This document shows, in pieces, positions 54,666 through 64,000 of a DNA stretch of 64,000 nt. The stretch's first letter is position 1. The number at the start of each line of letters is the position of its first letter. Source of the stretch: Syngnathus acus (lineage: Eukaryota; Chordata; Actinopteri; Syngnathiformes; Syngnathidae); the NCBI RefSeq assembly GCF_901709675.1, contig NC_051107.1, positions 3,598,001 to 3,662,000 of the forward strand, in the 5' to 3' direction. Under the pieces are notes generated by a model. That model was given only the letters and a program-made list of their open reading frames with translations. It made no database searches and was not told the origin of the DNA. The position numbers were made by a program, and so were the translations under genes.

Positions 54666-55411
54666 CGCCAGGTGACGCGGGGGACCAGCTGGGAGGCCAC
54701 GGCGCTGTGAGATGAAGGAATGCGGGTGTCCTCCTACTCCCCCTCAGCTGGTTCCTCGCCCTGCTCCGAGGTGAGCAGAGGACCTTCGTTTGTAAGCACG
54801 CAGCATCAAGCCCCCCCCCCCAAATGAGCTGCCTGGCGCCGAGTCACATGTGAATCTCATCTCCCCTTCACCAATGGAATTCCATGTACGTTAGTTCTTT
54901 TCTTTCAAACTGTTGGCAACTGGAATGTTTTTCTATCTTCACTTAAAGGTGGTATGTGTGCTTTTTTTCAAAAGGCCATCCTTGTCAAATTTGCTAGGAA
55001 ATTCAAAAGATCATAATCAAGACGATGGGTGGCCACTACCTCATGCTAATTAGCAGCTTTGGAGTCCAAACGCTTCTCCCTAAGTGGAGTCCCCCCCCCC
55101 CACTTCCGGTTTTGTCGCTCATCTCTGCTCTCGGAAAGTGTTTTGTTCCTTTTCAAAATGCGACACATAGCACCTTTAAGATCTTTTTTCCTTTGGGGCT
55201 CGTCCGTCTTTGTGTCTTTGTGCTTCGAGAAGTGCTTTAAAAGTAACTTGTGACTGTTGCGAGAGGAAAATACGAGTTAGCGCTTATATCGATTTTGCAC
55301 GGCGAGGGGGCCGGATAACCGACACAGATTTGACACCAAGAAGAGATTGTATTGTACTTTCAAACGATTTTACGAATGTTGCCCTTGAATGGACTCACTT
55401 AGAAATGTACA

Positions 55412-55491
55412 CTACATGGACAAAAGTATTGGGACACCTCAATAATCCATTTCCACGACTTCGAGGTGTCCCAATACTATGTCCACATCAC
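55412..55491. mobile_element. 80-bp palindromic transposon remnant
   Basis: The left arm (55412-55439) contains TGGACAAAAGTATTGGGACA and ends in CCT. The right arm (55464-55491) contains its near reverse complement AGGTGTCCCAATACTATGTC. They are separated by a 24-base spacer. I recall the arm as a common terminal inverted repeat of fish and amphibian DNA transposons, with almost the whole interior deleted. In the camk1d transcript it would fold into a long hairpin. Confidence 0.72.
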
Positions 55492-57329
55492 GTTTATTAT
55501 CGGTACGTGACGACGCCCCGATTTGAGAATGGCCCCGCCTCTGTTCCTCGCCACCGTCGATCGAAGCCATGATGTCGCCGCGCGCCGTCTCGCTGCACCC
55601 AGTGCTCAGGGAAAACTGCAGCCGTACGGAATTTCACTTTTGCATTGCTCCAGCTATGTAAAAAGTTGCACGTACACATGATTGCGGCAATTTTTTTTTT
55701 TTGACTGGCGATAATGGCCTTTGCAGCAAAAGCATAGCGGCGCAATATATCAGATTGTCATTCGATGCTATCCCTTTATTACGCAAGCGTGGAACTGCCA
55801 ATGTGGAGTTAACATTTTTGAAATGGCTATTTTCAAATACGTTGGAACTTATTAGCCAATCCAAAGTGTTCCCGCCGCAGTGACTGCTCCACGCTTCCCG
55901 TACTTGATCGTGAATATGTAGCCAAAGACCAGAGTGAAGAATACGACGGGAATTCGCACGGGGCTCGGCTGAATTCGACAGGAAAGCGATGATGCTTTGA
56001 TGGATTTTATATGATTTGATATGATCGTTGTTATTTGCCATCTTTTTTTTTTTTTTTGGAGTGTGTTTATTTCCTCTCCCGAGAGTGCCGCCGCCGCCGG
56101 ATGTCCGAATGCGACGATCCAGCCGTTTCGATCGGACATCGATCCACCCGGTGACGTGTTTTGTCTCCTTTTGTGGGTTGCCGTCTAGTTTTTGGATGGC
56201 GGTGAGTCTGTGACATGCTTTGTGAGCTCTCGATTGCCATGATTGTAAGTATTTATGCACATGTTATTTAAAGCCACTGCATGGAGGACAACCTGTAATA
56301 TTCCCACAACCCCCCGAAATTGAACCGGCTTCGTCTTGTCCGTTTATTTTAGCGTGTCTTTCGATGCATGTTGTCTTAGTGAACCGTCTTGAGTTTTGTT
56401 TTGAATTCAAACGTGAATGTGTCAAAGTGGTCGTTTATTACCCCTAAAACATAAACACCGTTTTTTAGAGCTCCATGTTTTTTCTCAGAGGAAACTAAGC
56501 GTCATTATTGAAGAAAAAAAAATAATGTTTATACATAAGGGCTGAATCTGATTATTTGTGATGAACCTGTATGCTGTACATACGGAGATGGATTGCTATG
56601 CATTTTCCAAATTCTGTTATTTTTCTTTTCAGGGAGGGGAGGGGGGGAGGAAATCCTGAAAAGTATATTAATTGGAATGTTATACAGGAAAGAAAGAGCC
56701 TGCTCTTCAATCCCTGAAATTCACATCTGCTTTTTCTATAGGAAAGAAATGATTTCCCGACCATTATCGGTAATTTCACAAAAAGAGATTGAATTTTGAT
56801 GAATGTGCTGTACTACGGGCAGAGGCTTCATGATCTTACTCCTCCGGGCTGGTATGTCTTTGCTTTTGAATGCAATGTTTAAAATGCTTCTGTATATAAA
56901 TTGTGAACTATAAATGATCATTTACGAATGTTTTGATGTGCTGGCTTGAGTTCGTGGATGAGCGATTGCGTGTTTTGATTGTATTGTCTTTGGAATGTTC
57001 GGATGGGGCAGGGAGGCGGGACTAAAGTCCTTGTTAAGAGTTTTGACTTTTGACAGTGGAGTCGAATGTTTCGTGTTCCAGTACCAGTTCAGTGTCTGTG
57101 AACAACATTTATTGATCTCAGGCTTGCGTTTTTTGCCATTCTAAATGAAGAAATCCAAAGCTGTGACAACTCTGAAACACACTGTTATGGAATTCAAGTG
57201 GCTCTCATATGACAACAGTATCGTCTCAGTATCTGTGTTGTGTAAAAAAAAAAAAAAAAAAAACGATTCTGGCACCGATGTCCAACATTTTGTCACAGAA
57301 TGGAGTTTCAGTTCTACAGACAAATTCAT

Positions 57330-57331
57330 TA

Positions 57332-57353
<22 letters not shown>
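57330..57353. repeat. (TA)n microsatellite
   Basis: An uninterrupted AT/TA run followed by a T tract, within the putative camk1d 3' UTR. Confidence 0.85.
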
Positions 57354-57362
<9 letters not shown>

Positions 57363-57767
57363 TAATATATATTTGTGGCCATAATTATATTAATTTTAAT
57401 TAAAAAAAAATGTTTGCCTCAACAAAATATGAAAATATTTAAAACAAAAGAAATAATGAAAATATTTCGCTTAACTCAAATGTGGGTCTGAATTTAGGCC
57501 CTCGACTATTGTTTGTAGGACTGAAAGTCTGTCTGCCGTGCTTGTGATGGTGACCAAGTGTCTCCCAGTCTTCTTTGTCTTGGTCCTCGCCCATCTGGCA
57601 CGCCAGCGTCACTCACGCTCAACGACACACCGGCGTACTGATGCTTCTGACTTTGCGTGTCCACCGGGCTTGTATATCGGATGCCTTCGACAATCATGTG
57701 CACATATCAGTTACCATGACGACACAGGCTGGATTCTCTTTTGTTCTTCTTTGTCTCCTGGAATAAA

Positions 57768-58853
57768 TCCTGAATGATCACTAAAACATGTTTTTTTTTT
57801 CATCTTCCTTTTTATCACACTTGTTTCCTTTTTTGATATTGTTCTAATTGTGCTTCTTCTCCCCCCCGAAGTAGGATTTAGGTTCCGTGCATGTGGCAAT
57901 ACGGCCGAATAGAGCATATAAGGTATTTGGTGTAAAACAGATGTTGAGCAGACAAAAGACAGATGCCGCAAACTCTCCAGGCAATTGTTACCTTTCTTGG
58001 CTCCAGTTGGAATTCTGCATCAGAAGCCGGCAAACACATTGTTTGCAGATGCTGCTGTTTGGCCACTAAAAAAAAAAAAATTGGACCTTCCGCCACATGT
58101 TCTCTCTATCATCCGAACCTAATCCACAATTGTTATGATGCTTCCGATAGCTTGATATGTCTCTGAATGATTTCCAAATCCCTGTAAATATTCCAGATTT
58201 TTTTTTTATATGCCTGCAGGTTAAACGTCGGAAAAAAAATCCCTCCTCATTATGGGAAGTCGATATACAGAGGTGATGTATTTTCCCTGCATTACATCTC
58301 AAAACCAGTAATAAGACTTTCCATTCAGGCTTAATTAGAGGAATATTTCAGCGCCGTCCTGCTGTTCTTGACCCCCTCACAACACACATTCCATTCACTT
58401 GATGAAGCAGACATGCACACTAGTCCTCTCCACACTTTACACCGTATCCTCTGACCTACAATTCTCTTAACACCCGAATAAACGTAGGGCAGCGCCGTTT
58501 GATTCAAAGTTTAAAAGTCACATTACAAGATCAAGATACATCACAATTTCAAAAAAATAGTCACATTCCATCTAGTTTATTATATCAAAATATGAGTAAA
58601 AACTTTGCAGCCAATCAGATTGCTGCTTAAACTGACACAAGATTTTATTCTATATGCTGTAATAGGTGATATTGGATATGAATAATACATTTGAGCATTT
58701 TCAATAAATGTTATGAACCAGTAGCTTGATTTTCCACCCTTTATGAATCAACATGGAGAAAATCTTGAATGGAGACTGAAATCCAGATACTGGGATGGTT
58801 TTTGTCCGCAAAGACCGCCCAGCAGTCTCTCATAGTCCAACCTTCAGGTTTGA
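57768..58853. other. camk1d-ccdc3 spacer and ccdc3 3' UTR
   Basis: The genes are tail-to-tail here. TTTATT at 58644-58649 (AATAAA on the minus strand) is a plausible ccdc3 polyadenylation signal about 205 bp past its stop codon. No other gene is seen. Confidence 0.5.
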
Positions 58854-61319
58854 TCAGAGTCGAATTCTCTGCCGTAGGGCCGAGCCGGCGTATCGCCCCG
58901 GCGGGGGTTCTTCCTGCGTGATGGTGTTGAGGTGATGGCCGACTTGGCGCTCGGCCGCCGTGAGCCTCACCAGCAGGTCCTGCGCCTCCTGCTCGGCCTT
59001 GCGCGTAGCCTTGCGGGCGTTCCTCAGGGAGCGCTTCACTTTACGGACGCGGCTCTTTAGTTGTTTGTTCCTGCGCTCGGCGGCGGCTAGGCGCTCCTGC
59101 AGGTTGCGGGCTCGCTCCTCCTCGTCGAACAGCGCCGCCTGCATGGAGGAGCACAGCAGCTGGGGGGGGAGCACAGAGTCAACGCGCTTGTTTATTTTCC
59201 TCACAAAACTGGAGGACAAACCTCTCAGCGTCTGGCTGTGTAAGTGATGTGATTTACCCAGCATGCACTTGGAGTATATTACTCTTCTTCTTTCATCACT
59301 GCACACCAGGAATACCACTATACACCCTGATATGTTTTTTTTATTTCTCCTCCAGTGACAATTTTAGAGGAACATCTACACAATGCAAGTCCAATCAAAA
59401 TAGACTCATATATTTGCATTTGTGAAGTCTTTCTCAAGAAGGTTGATTCTCTATGGGATATCTAAAACATGCACACATCTGTCAAAACATCCGCGTATTA
59501 CCTGCCAGCTGTAAAAATAACTGCACCCATGTAAATTATAACATTTGAAGAAAATATTTTGGTATTGACTACCTTTCAAGCTGATGAAAGTCCATGGAAA
59601 ACATTTACGAGAGCCAGAAAACATTGTTCTAGCTTTGAGCATTTCTCTCATCAGCACAGGTTAAATGTTAAGTTCGCCTTATATAATAATAGGATCGGGG
59701 GAAATAATGGCTTATCTTTCAGTGGAAAGATTACATGGTAGCCTCTAATGAAGGGTTTTGAAAAGAGAGGAAGTCCTTCAGGGGGTGTCTGCTTCCCACG
59801 GGGCTGAAACAACACCACCCCGCATTCAATTTTAGGAAGTCACGTCTTGAAAGCTTCAAGTGTCCACCCGGGAAGGAAGTTTTTCCCAAACTGTATGGCA
59901 AGAGGTGACAAAAAAAAAAAATCTTGGGAAATTCCTCAACACCTGTACTGCCTCGCCTTGACCCGCACGACCCCCTAAAGACGTGCAAGTGCTTGTCATC
60001 CACAAGCCTGGAGGTCAAAGCCACACACAAACCAAAGATGCTCTTTTGCTTTGTGCTCAGGGTCAAATAAGTTCACAGATGAACATCTCTGCTATTTGAC
60101 CTTTAACCATCAGTCGCTTGCTTTAATCCTCACCGGCTGACGTGAGCGTGTGCGGCCCAATCACGTGCTTGCTGCATATTAGTACGTTTCTCTACCCTAG
60201 TGGATTCAAAACCCCAAGACTAGTTAATTTACAGAGGCGTAGTTGCGAGGGGGGTTTGGGGGGGACCTTAACCTCCCCACACTTTTACAGCCAGTAAAAC
60301 AATTCAATTCCTTTTTAACATGTCATGGCATGTTTTCTCGAGCTGCCCATGAGCAGTCAGCGGAGGAACAAAAATGTTTAGCTTACCAGCCTGCTTGGGT
60401 GCATTACGCTAGTTATCTTGCTTGCTAGCTATATTTTCATGCTGAAAACAAACCAAAATTCTCCTTGAGTATCTCAACAATTTGCCCCCCACAACATTGA
60501 ATATTAACACCCTACCCTGCTGTCTTCCGCAGTGTCCCACTCGGGGCTGAAAGTGTGGAACGGCTGGCTCCCCTGAGTGCAGTTGGAGAACTGGAAGAGG
60601 CTGGAGAAGGTTCGCCGGTTCTCGGCCGTGTCGGGGAAGATGGCGTCCTGGAAGTTGACGCCGTGGGGCAGGATATTGTAGTTCTCATCCATCCTAGTGG
60701 AGGAATCGTGAACATTCAGAAAGGATGCCGCACATGTCAGGTGAGTTGTTTATGTCTCCACCATTGATGCTGGAGTTCTCCAATAGTATCACAACCATCA
60801 AGAAATGACCATGGAAAAATATTGAATTTAGAGTAGGTCACAAATATTTAGATTGAATAAAATATTATTCCTAGGGGGTGCACTTGTCAATGAATTCAAC
60901 TCATTTGTATACCTGAGGAAGAAGAAGTAGGAGTAGTTCTCCATCACCGTGTGAGATTGACAGGAGAGGTAGCCCAGGCCGGTGAAATTAAGCCGGGACC
61001 CCGCCGGGACCTCCAGCATGCTCCCCCAGGCTTGATCGCATAGCAGCTCCACCTCCGCCGAGTACAGCAGCCCTTCCTCCGCGCCCTCGTACCCGTAACC
61101 GAATCCGACGGGCAGCGAGTTGTAGAGGCTGTCCACCCCACCACCCAGGGGCTCCCGGTGGATGGCTAGAACCCGCGCGTACACGATGATCTCGGCCAGC
61201 TCCGCGCGGCATCCCTCGCTCAGTGGCCGCCACTCGGACGGCAGCTGGCAGCCGTGCGTCAAAGTGTCTCGGTGCGTAAATACGCCAAGCAGTGCAATGA
61301 GAATAACCGTGGACGTCAT
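58854..61319 (-). CDS. ccdc3: Coiled-coil domain-containing protein 3 (secreted)
   Basis: CCDC3 is a secreted glycoprotein of fat and endothelial tissue linked to lipid metabolism and dampening of NF-kB signalling. Exons on the minus strand are 60913-61319, 60516-60693 and 58854-59159, summing to 891 bp (296 residues; 270 in human). Residues 1-23 look like a signal peptide (MTSTVILIALLGVF...). The mature protein begins CQLPSEWRPLSEGCRAELAE, as in mammals, and continues VIYAR-like VYARVLAIH, LLCDQAWGSMLEVPAGSRLN, YSYFFFLRMDENYN, LPHGVNFQDAIFPD and SLFQFSNC. Exon 3 encodes the basic coiled coil (ERLAAAERRNKQLKSRVRKV...). The C terminus is longer and divergent. The start is the ATG at 61317-61319; the in-frame GTG immediately before it is not expected to be used. 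Confidence 0.95.
59160..60515 (-). other. ccdc3: ccdc3 intron 2
   Basis: This is a 1.36-kb intron between the second and third coding exons, with a GTAGGG donor and a CCCCCCCAG acceptor. No nested feature is recognised. Confidence 0.6.
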
Positions 61320-63386
61320 CACGGAGCCCCGGAGTGATATTCAGCTTGCAATTGCAAGTTGAATTACAATTGGACGCTTACAAATACAAAAAGTCCGCTC
61401 CATAAATTGGAAAAGCGCAAAGAACCTGCTGCTTTCGTGCAAACTTTGGGAGCCAATTCTAAAGTGTCCTTCTCACACGCCTCCTTTTTTAAGAGCTCTG
61501 CAGGGAGCATCGGTGCTGCATTCAAGGACACATGAAAAAGTGGGTCAAGTGTGTACATGGAATCCCTCTGTCGCATAACTCACTTTTCAATTCAGAGTTG
61601 AATATTGAGATTGCTACACAAACTGGGAATGCACTTACAAAAAAATAGTTTTTTTTAGTCAGAGTTCAAAATGACCCCCTTTTTTCCTTCTTTCTCGCAT
61701 ACCTGTAATTCCTTTATTCTTTCCTTCCTTCCATCCATTATGTATTATGCAAATTTGTAATAATAAAGGAGACTGATGAAAAAGCAAAGGGACATTTAAA
61801 CTTGACAACATTCACACCATTACCCGTTTGTGCCTGTACAACACTGCCATCTAGTGAATTTTAAATTGAATCCCAACATGCTTGAATAAAGGCTGTAATT
61901 TCAATGTTTTTTTTTAAAAGGGAACTTGAGAAAATATGCAGCGAATTCAACAAAAAATCCAAATGTTTGAGAACTTTAAAGGGGAGCTGTTTGAATATTT
62001 TACCTTGCAGAATCAATAGCTTAAAGATAAAATAATCGGTTTACGATGGTATTTTGTTTCTACAGCAGCGACAACACCAGAATTTGTACAACGTCCATCA
62101 CTAACCCGAGATAACGCTGTGGTTAAGGCATAGTATTGATAAATTTGGTAAATATGCTTAAAATTTGAGCAAAATGCTTCACGGCGTGACGTTAGTTATT
62201 GACGTATAACGAGAACCGACGCGTCGTAGCTACGATTTATATCCTTTGTGACGTCAATCAAAGGGAACAGATTCAGTTAAGTGTGCGTATCTCATGACAG
62301 GAAAACGAGACGAAGACGTCTTCAAAATAAAAGGTTTCAGTGTTCTCACGGCTCCATTGAAAGGGGTCGTTGAGTTGCCTATCTTATTTTGAAGTCAATA
62401 ACTATATTGTCTTTCTTTTCAGTGTTGGACTTGAATTTCACCCAAACCAGAAGCGGATATTGCAAGGTTCATCAACAATCCAACACTTACCTTAATCTCC
62501 ATTGTTGCTTACTTGTTTTCGACACGAACATCTAAATTTGCTTTCCGGATTCCACTGAAGGTCAGTTTTAAGCTTATTTACTTGTTTTGTTTTGACGCAG
62601 TCCGGAAATGTGTTGACTTCACAGCTAAATTGATTTTGAAAGAAAACTTGGCTCGTCATTTAGTACGTATCGAAAGAGAAAGTCGATGATGACTGTAATA
62701 TTTCGTCCAAAAGTGAAGTTTATTCCACTTGTGTCTGCTGGAGATTTGTCTCCACAACGATAACAAGACAGCACATTGGAATGAAAAGCAGCCGTAGAAA
62801 CTAAAATACTGATGAAACTTACGAAACTAAGCTACATTTAAAACAAACAGATCAAGACAAATCAGAATAAAACACAAAATTGACTTAAAATAAATCTAAA
62901 ACTGCTATTGGAGTGTGTTTTCATGAAGAGCGCTTTCAACTTTACAACTTTTACTGTATATTTTATTAATAGAAGACAAACCACCCTCGTCATCCTTTTT
63001 TGACCTTGAAAGACTTTCCCAACTGACCCGATGGACGTCCACGATGTGATTAAGATGCCATGTGACCTGCAGATGACATGATGTCATTTCAAAGTGCCTG
63101 GTTGTTTTTCTTGCTAGTGCAGCATGCTTAAGTCCTGAGTCACTTTTCAGGCTTTGTAATGACAATCCGCTAAGTTTACCACTGTGGGAACCGCAAAATA
63201 TTAAGACTAAACAATGCCACAATGATTTATGCATCTATGACAGTATCGCTTGAAACCAGGTTTGCAAAGTTAGGGGAATTTTCAGCGAGCTACTTTATCA
63301 CGCAGTTAACCGACTTTCCTCCCTTTTTGCAACCCAGTATTATTGCTGTAAAGAGCAACGTTTTGTCTTTTACTTCTCTCAGCATC
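61320..63386. promoter_or_regulatory. ccdc3-optn head-to-head region
   Basis: The genes diverge across about 2 kb that must contain the ccdc3 promoter and the optn promoter with its noncoding exon(s). A splice acceptor (CTCTCAG, ending at 63382) lies just before the optn ATG, so the optn 5' UTR is split. A strong CTCF-like site CACTAGATGGCAGTG (minus strand) lies near 61845-61859. No other gene is seen. Confidence 0.5.
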
Positions 63387-64000
63387 ATGGATTCCGTAGA
63401 GCCCGTACTGAATGGGGACACTGCTCGCTCCCCCAGTATGGTGGAAACGTCAGAGGAGGCGTTGGTCCAGATGAAAACTCTTATTCAGGAAAACCGCAAC
63501 CTTAAAGGTGAGCGAAGGTCACGTTATCGAAATGATCTTTGCACGTCCACTTTACGTGCTTTTCCCCTTTCCCGCAGAGGCTTTGCGTCAGACCAACCTG
63601 TCGATGAAAGAGCGTTTTGAGGAGCTGTTCTTGTGGCGCGAGAAGCAGCGGCAGGAGCGGGTGTTCCTGGAGACGAGGCTCGGGGAGGCCCGGGTTCAGA
63701 TGGAGGCCCTGGCTATGGAAAACCAGGGGCTCAGCAAGAAAGTGACGCAGTCACCCAGTGCTTTGGATGGCTCACAAGTGAGTGGGCTTGTTAGGCAGGA
63801 GATAGATTCTGCAAACAAAAATCAGGAAAGCGGCAGGGATGCACACGATGAGCAATGTAATCCTAATTTTCACTCAACATGTCATTTCCAGGTCGTGCCT
63901 TCCGGTCACAGCGCCGAAACGGACGCCCTGCGCGCTCTGGTCAGCCGACTGCAGGCGGAGAAGAACGACCTGGTGGCTCTCAACTCCGAGCTGCATCTGA
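63387..64000 (+). CDS. optn: Optineurin, 5' part (runs off the window)
   Basis: Optineurin is a selective-autophagy receptor and NF-kB/TBK1 adaptor that binds polyubiquitin and LC3. Exons seen are 63387-63507, 63578-63777 and 63892 to beyond 64000, covering about the first 143 residues in open frame. The N terminus has VQMKTLIQENRNLKEALRQT and MKERFEELFLWREKQRQERV, matching the NEMO-like coiled coil at the N terminus of human OPTN (QMKELLTENHQLKEA and MKGRFEEL). SRLQAEKNDLVALNSELHL matches the next conserved segment. The TBK1-binding, LIR, UBAN and zinc-finger parts lie outside the window. Neighbour ccdc3 on the opposite strand is as in human. Confidence 0.94.

Larger units (their letters stand above)
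54666..57767 (+). other. camk1d: Probable long camk1d 3' UTR
   Basis: The interval after the camk1d stop has no coding signature. AATAAA at 57762-57767 is a candidate distal polyadenylation signal, so the 3' UTR may reach about 3 kb, although nearer sites could be used. It includes a transposon-derived hairpin (55412-55491), a (TA)n run (57330-57353) and several poly(A)/poly(T) tracts. Confidence 0.45.

Noticed and set aside
58960-59247. Plus-strand Arg/Ser/Leu-rich frame
   Set aside because: It is the antisense of the ccdc3 coiled-coil exon.
61320-61322. GTG immediately upstream of the ccdc3 ATG as an alternative start
   Set aside because: Vertebrate genes initiate at ATG; the adjacent in-frame ATG gives a normal signal peptide.

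Overview
This window is nuclear DNA from a ray-finned fish, most likely a percomorph teleost with compact genes. All nine genes have GT-AG introns (one is GC-AG), many introns are only 60-300 bp, and microsatellites and poly(C)/poly(G) tracts are frequent. The gene set is one that in mammals sits on human 10p15.1 and 10p13. I see no bacterial, plasmid or phage sequence, no CRISPR array, no rRNA or tRNA gene and no intact transposon.

Layout. Positions 1-17190 are a gene desert with simple repeats, a perfect three-copy 63-bp minisatellite and a small TA-flanked DNA-transposon remnant. Next comes a block whose order and relative orientation match human 10p15.1: pfkfb3 (-, 18332-22345), rbm17 (-, 23798-26806), an il15ra/il2ra-type sushi receptor (+, 27435-29272) and fbh1 (-, 30701-35331). 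This is joined directly to a block matching human 10p13: nudt5 (-, 36398-37766), cdc123 (+, 38736-41143), camk1d (+, 43027-54665), ccdc3 (-, 58854-61319) and the 5' part of optn (+, from 63387, running off the right edge).

The genes do not form one pathway; they are housekeeping and signalling genes held together by ancestral synteny. Their roles are fructose-2,6-bisphosphate control of glycolysis (pfkfb3), pre-mRNA splicing (rbm17), cytokine receptor (il15ra), recombination-limiting helicase and F-box protein (fbh1), ADP-sugar hydrolysis (nudt5), eIF2 assembly (cdc123), calcium/calmodulin kinase (camk1d), secreted coiled-coil factor (ccdc3) and autophagy/NF-kB adaptor (optn). rbm17/il15ra and nudt5/cdc123 are head-to-head pairs; il15ra/fbh1 are tail-to-tail.

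Exon models were built by reading splice sites and checking that phases close. For rbm17, il15ra, fbh1, nudt5, cdc123, camk1d and ccdc3 the summed coding exons are an exact multiple of three with a proper stop. pfkfb3 is the exception: its splice sites are intact, but its middle and 3' exons carry more than ten single-base indels, confined to about 18.9-21.1 kb. That looks more like a locally unpolished assembly than a decayed gene. Other points of interest are a 9-nt microexon in nudt5, a transposon-derived hairpin in the camk1d 3' UTR, extra cysteines in the sushi receptor, and the synteny junction near 35.3-36.4 kb. I found no previously undescribed biological system here.
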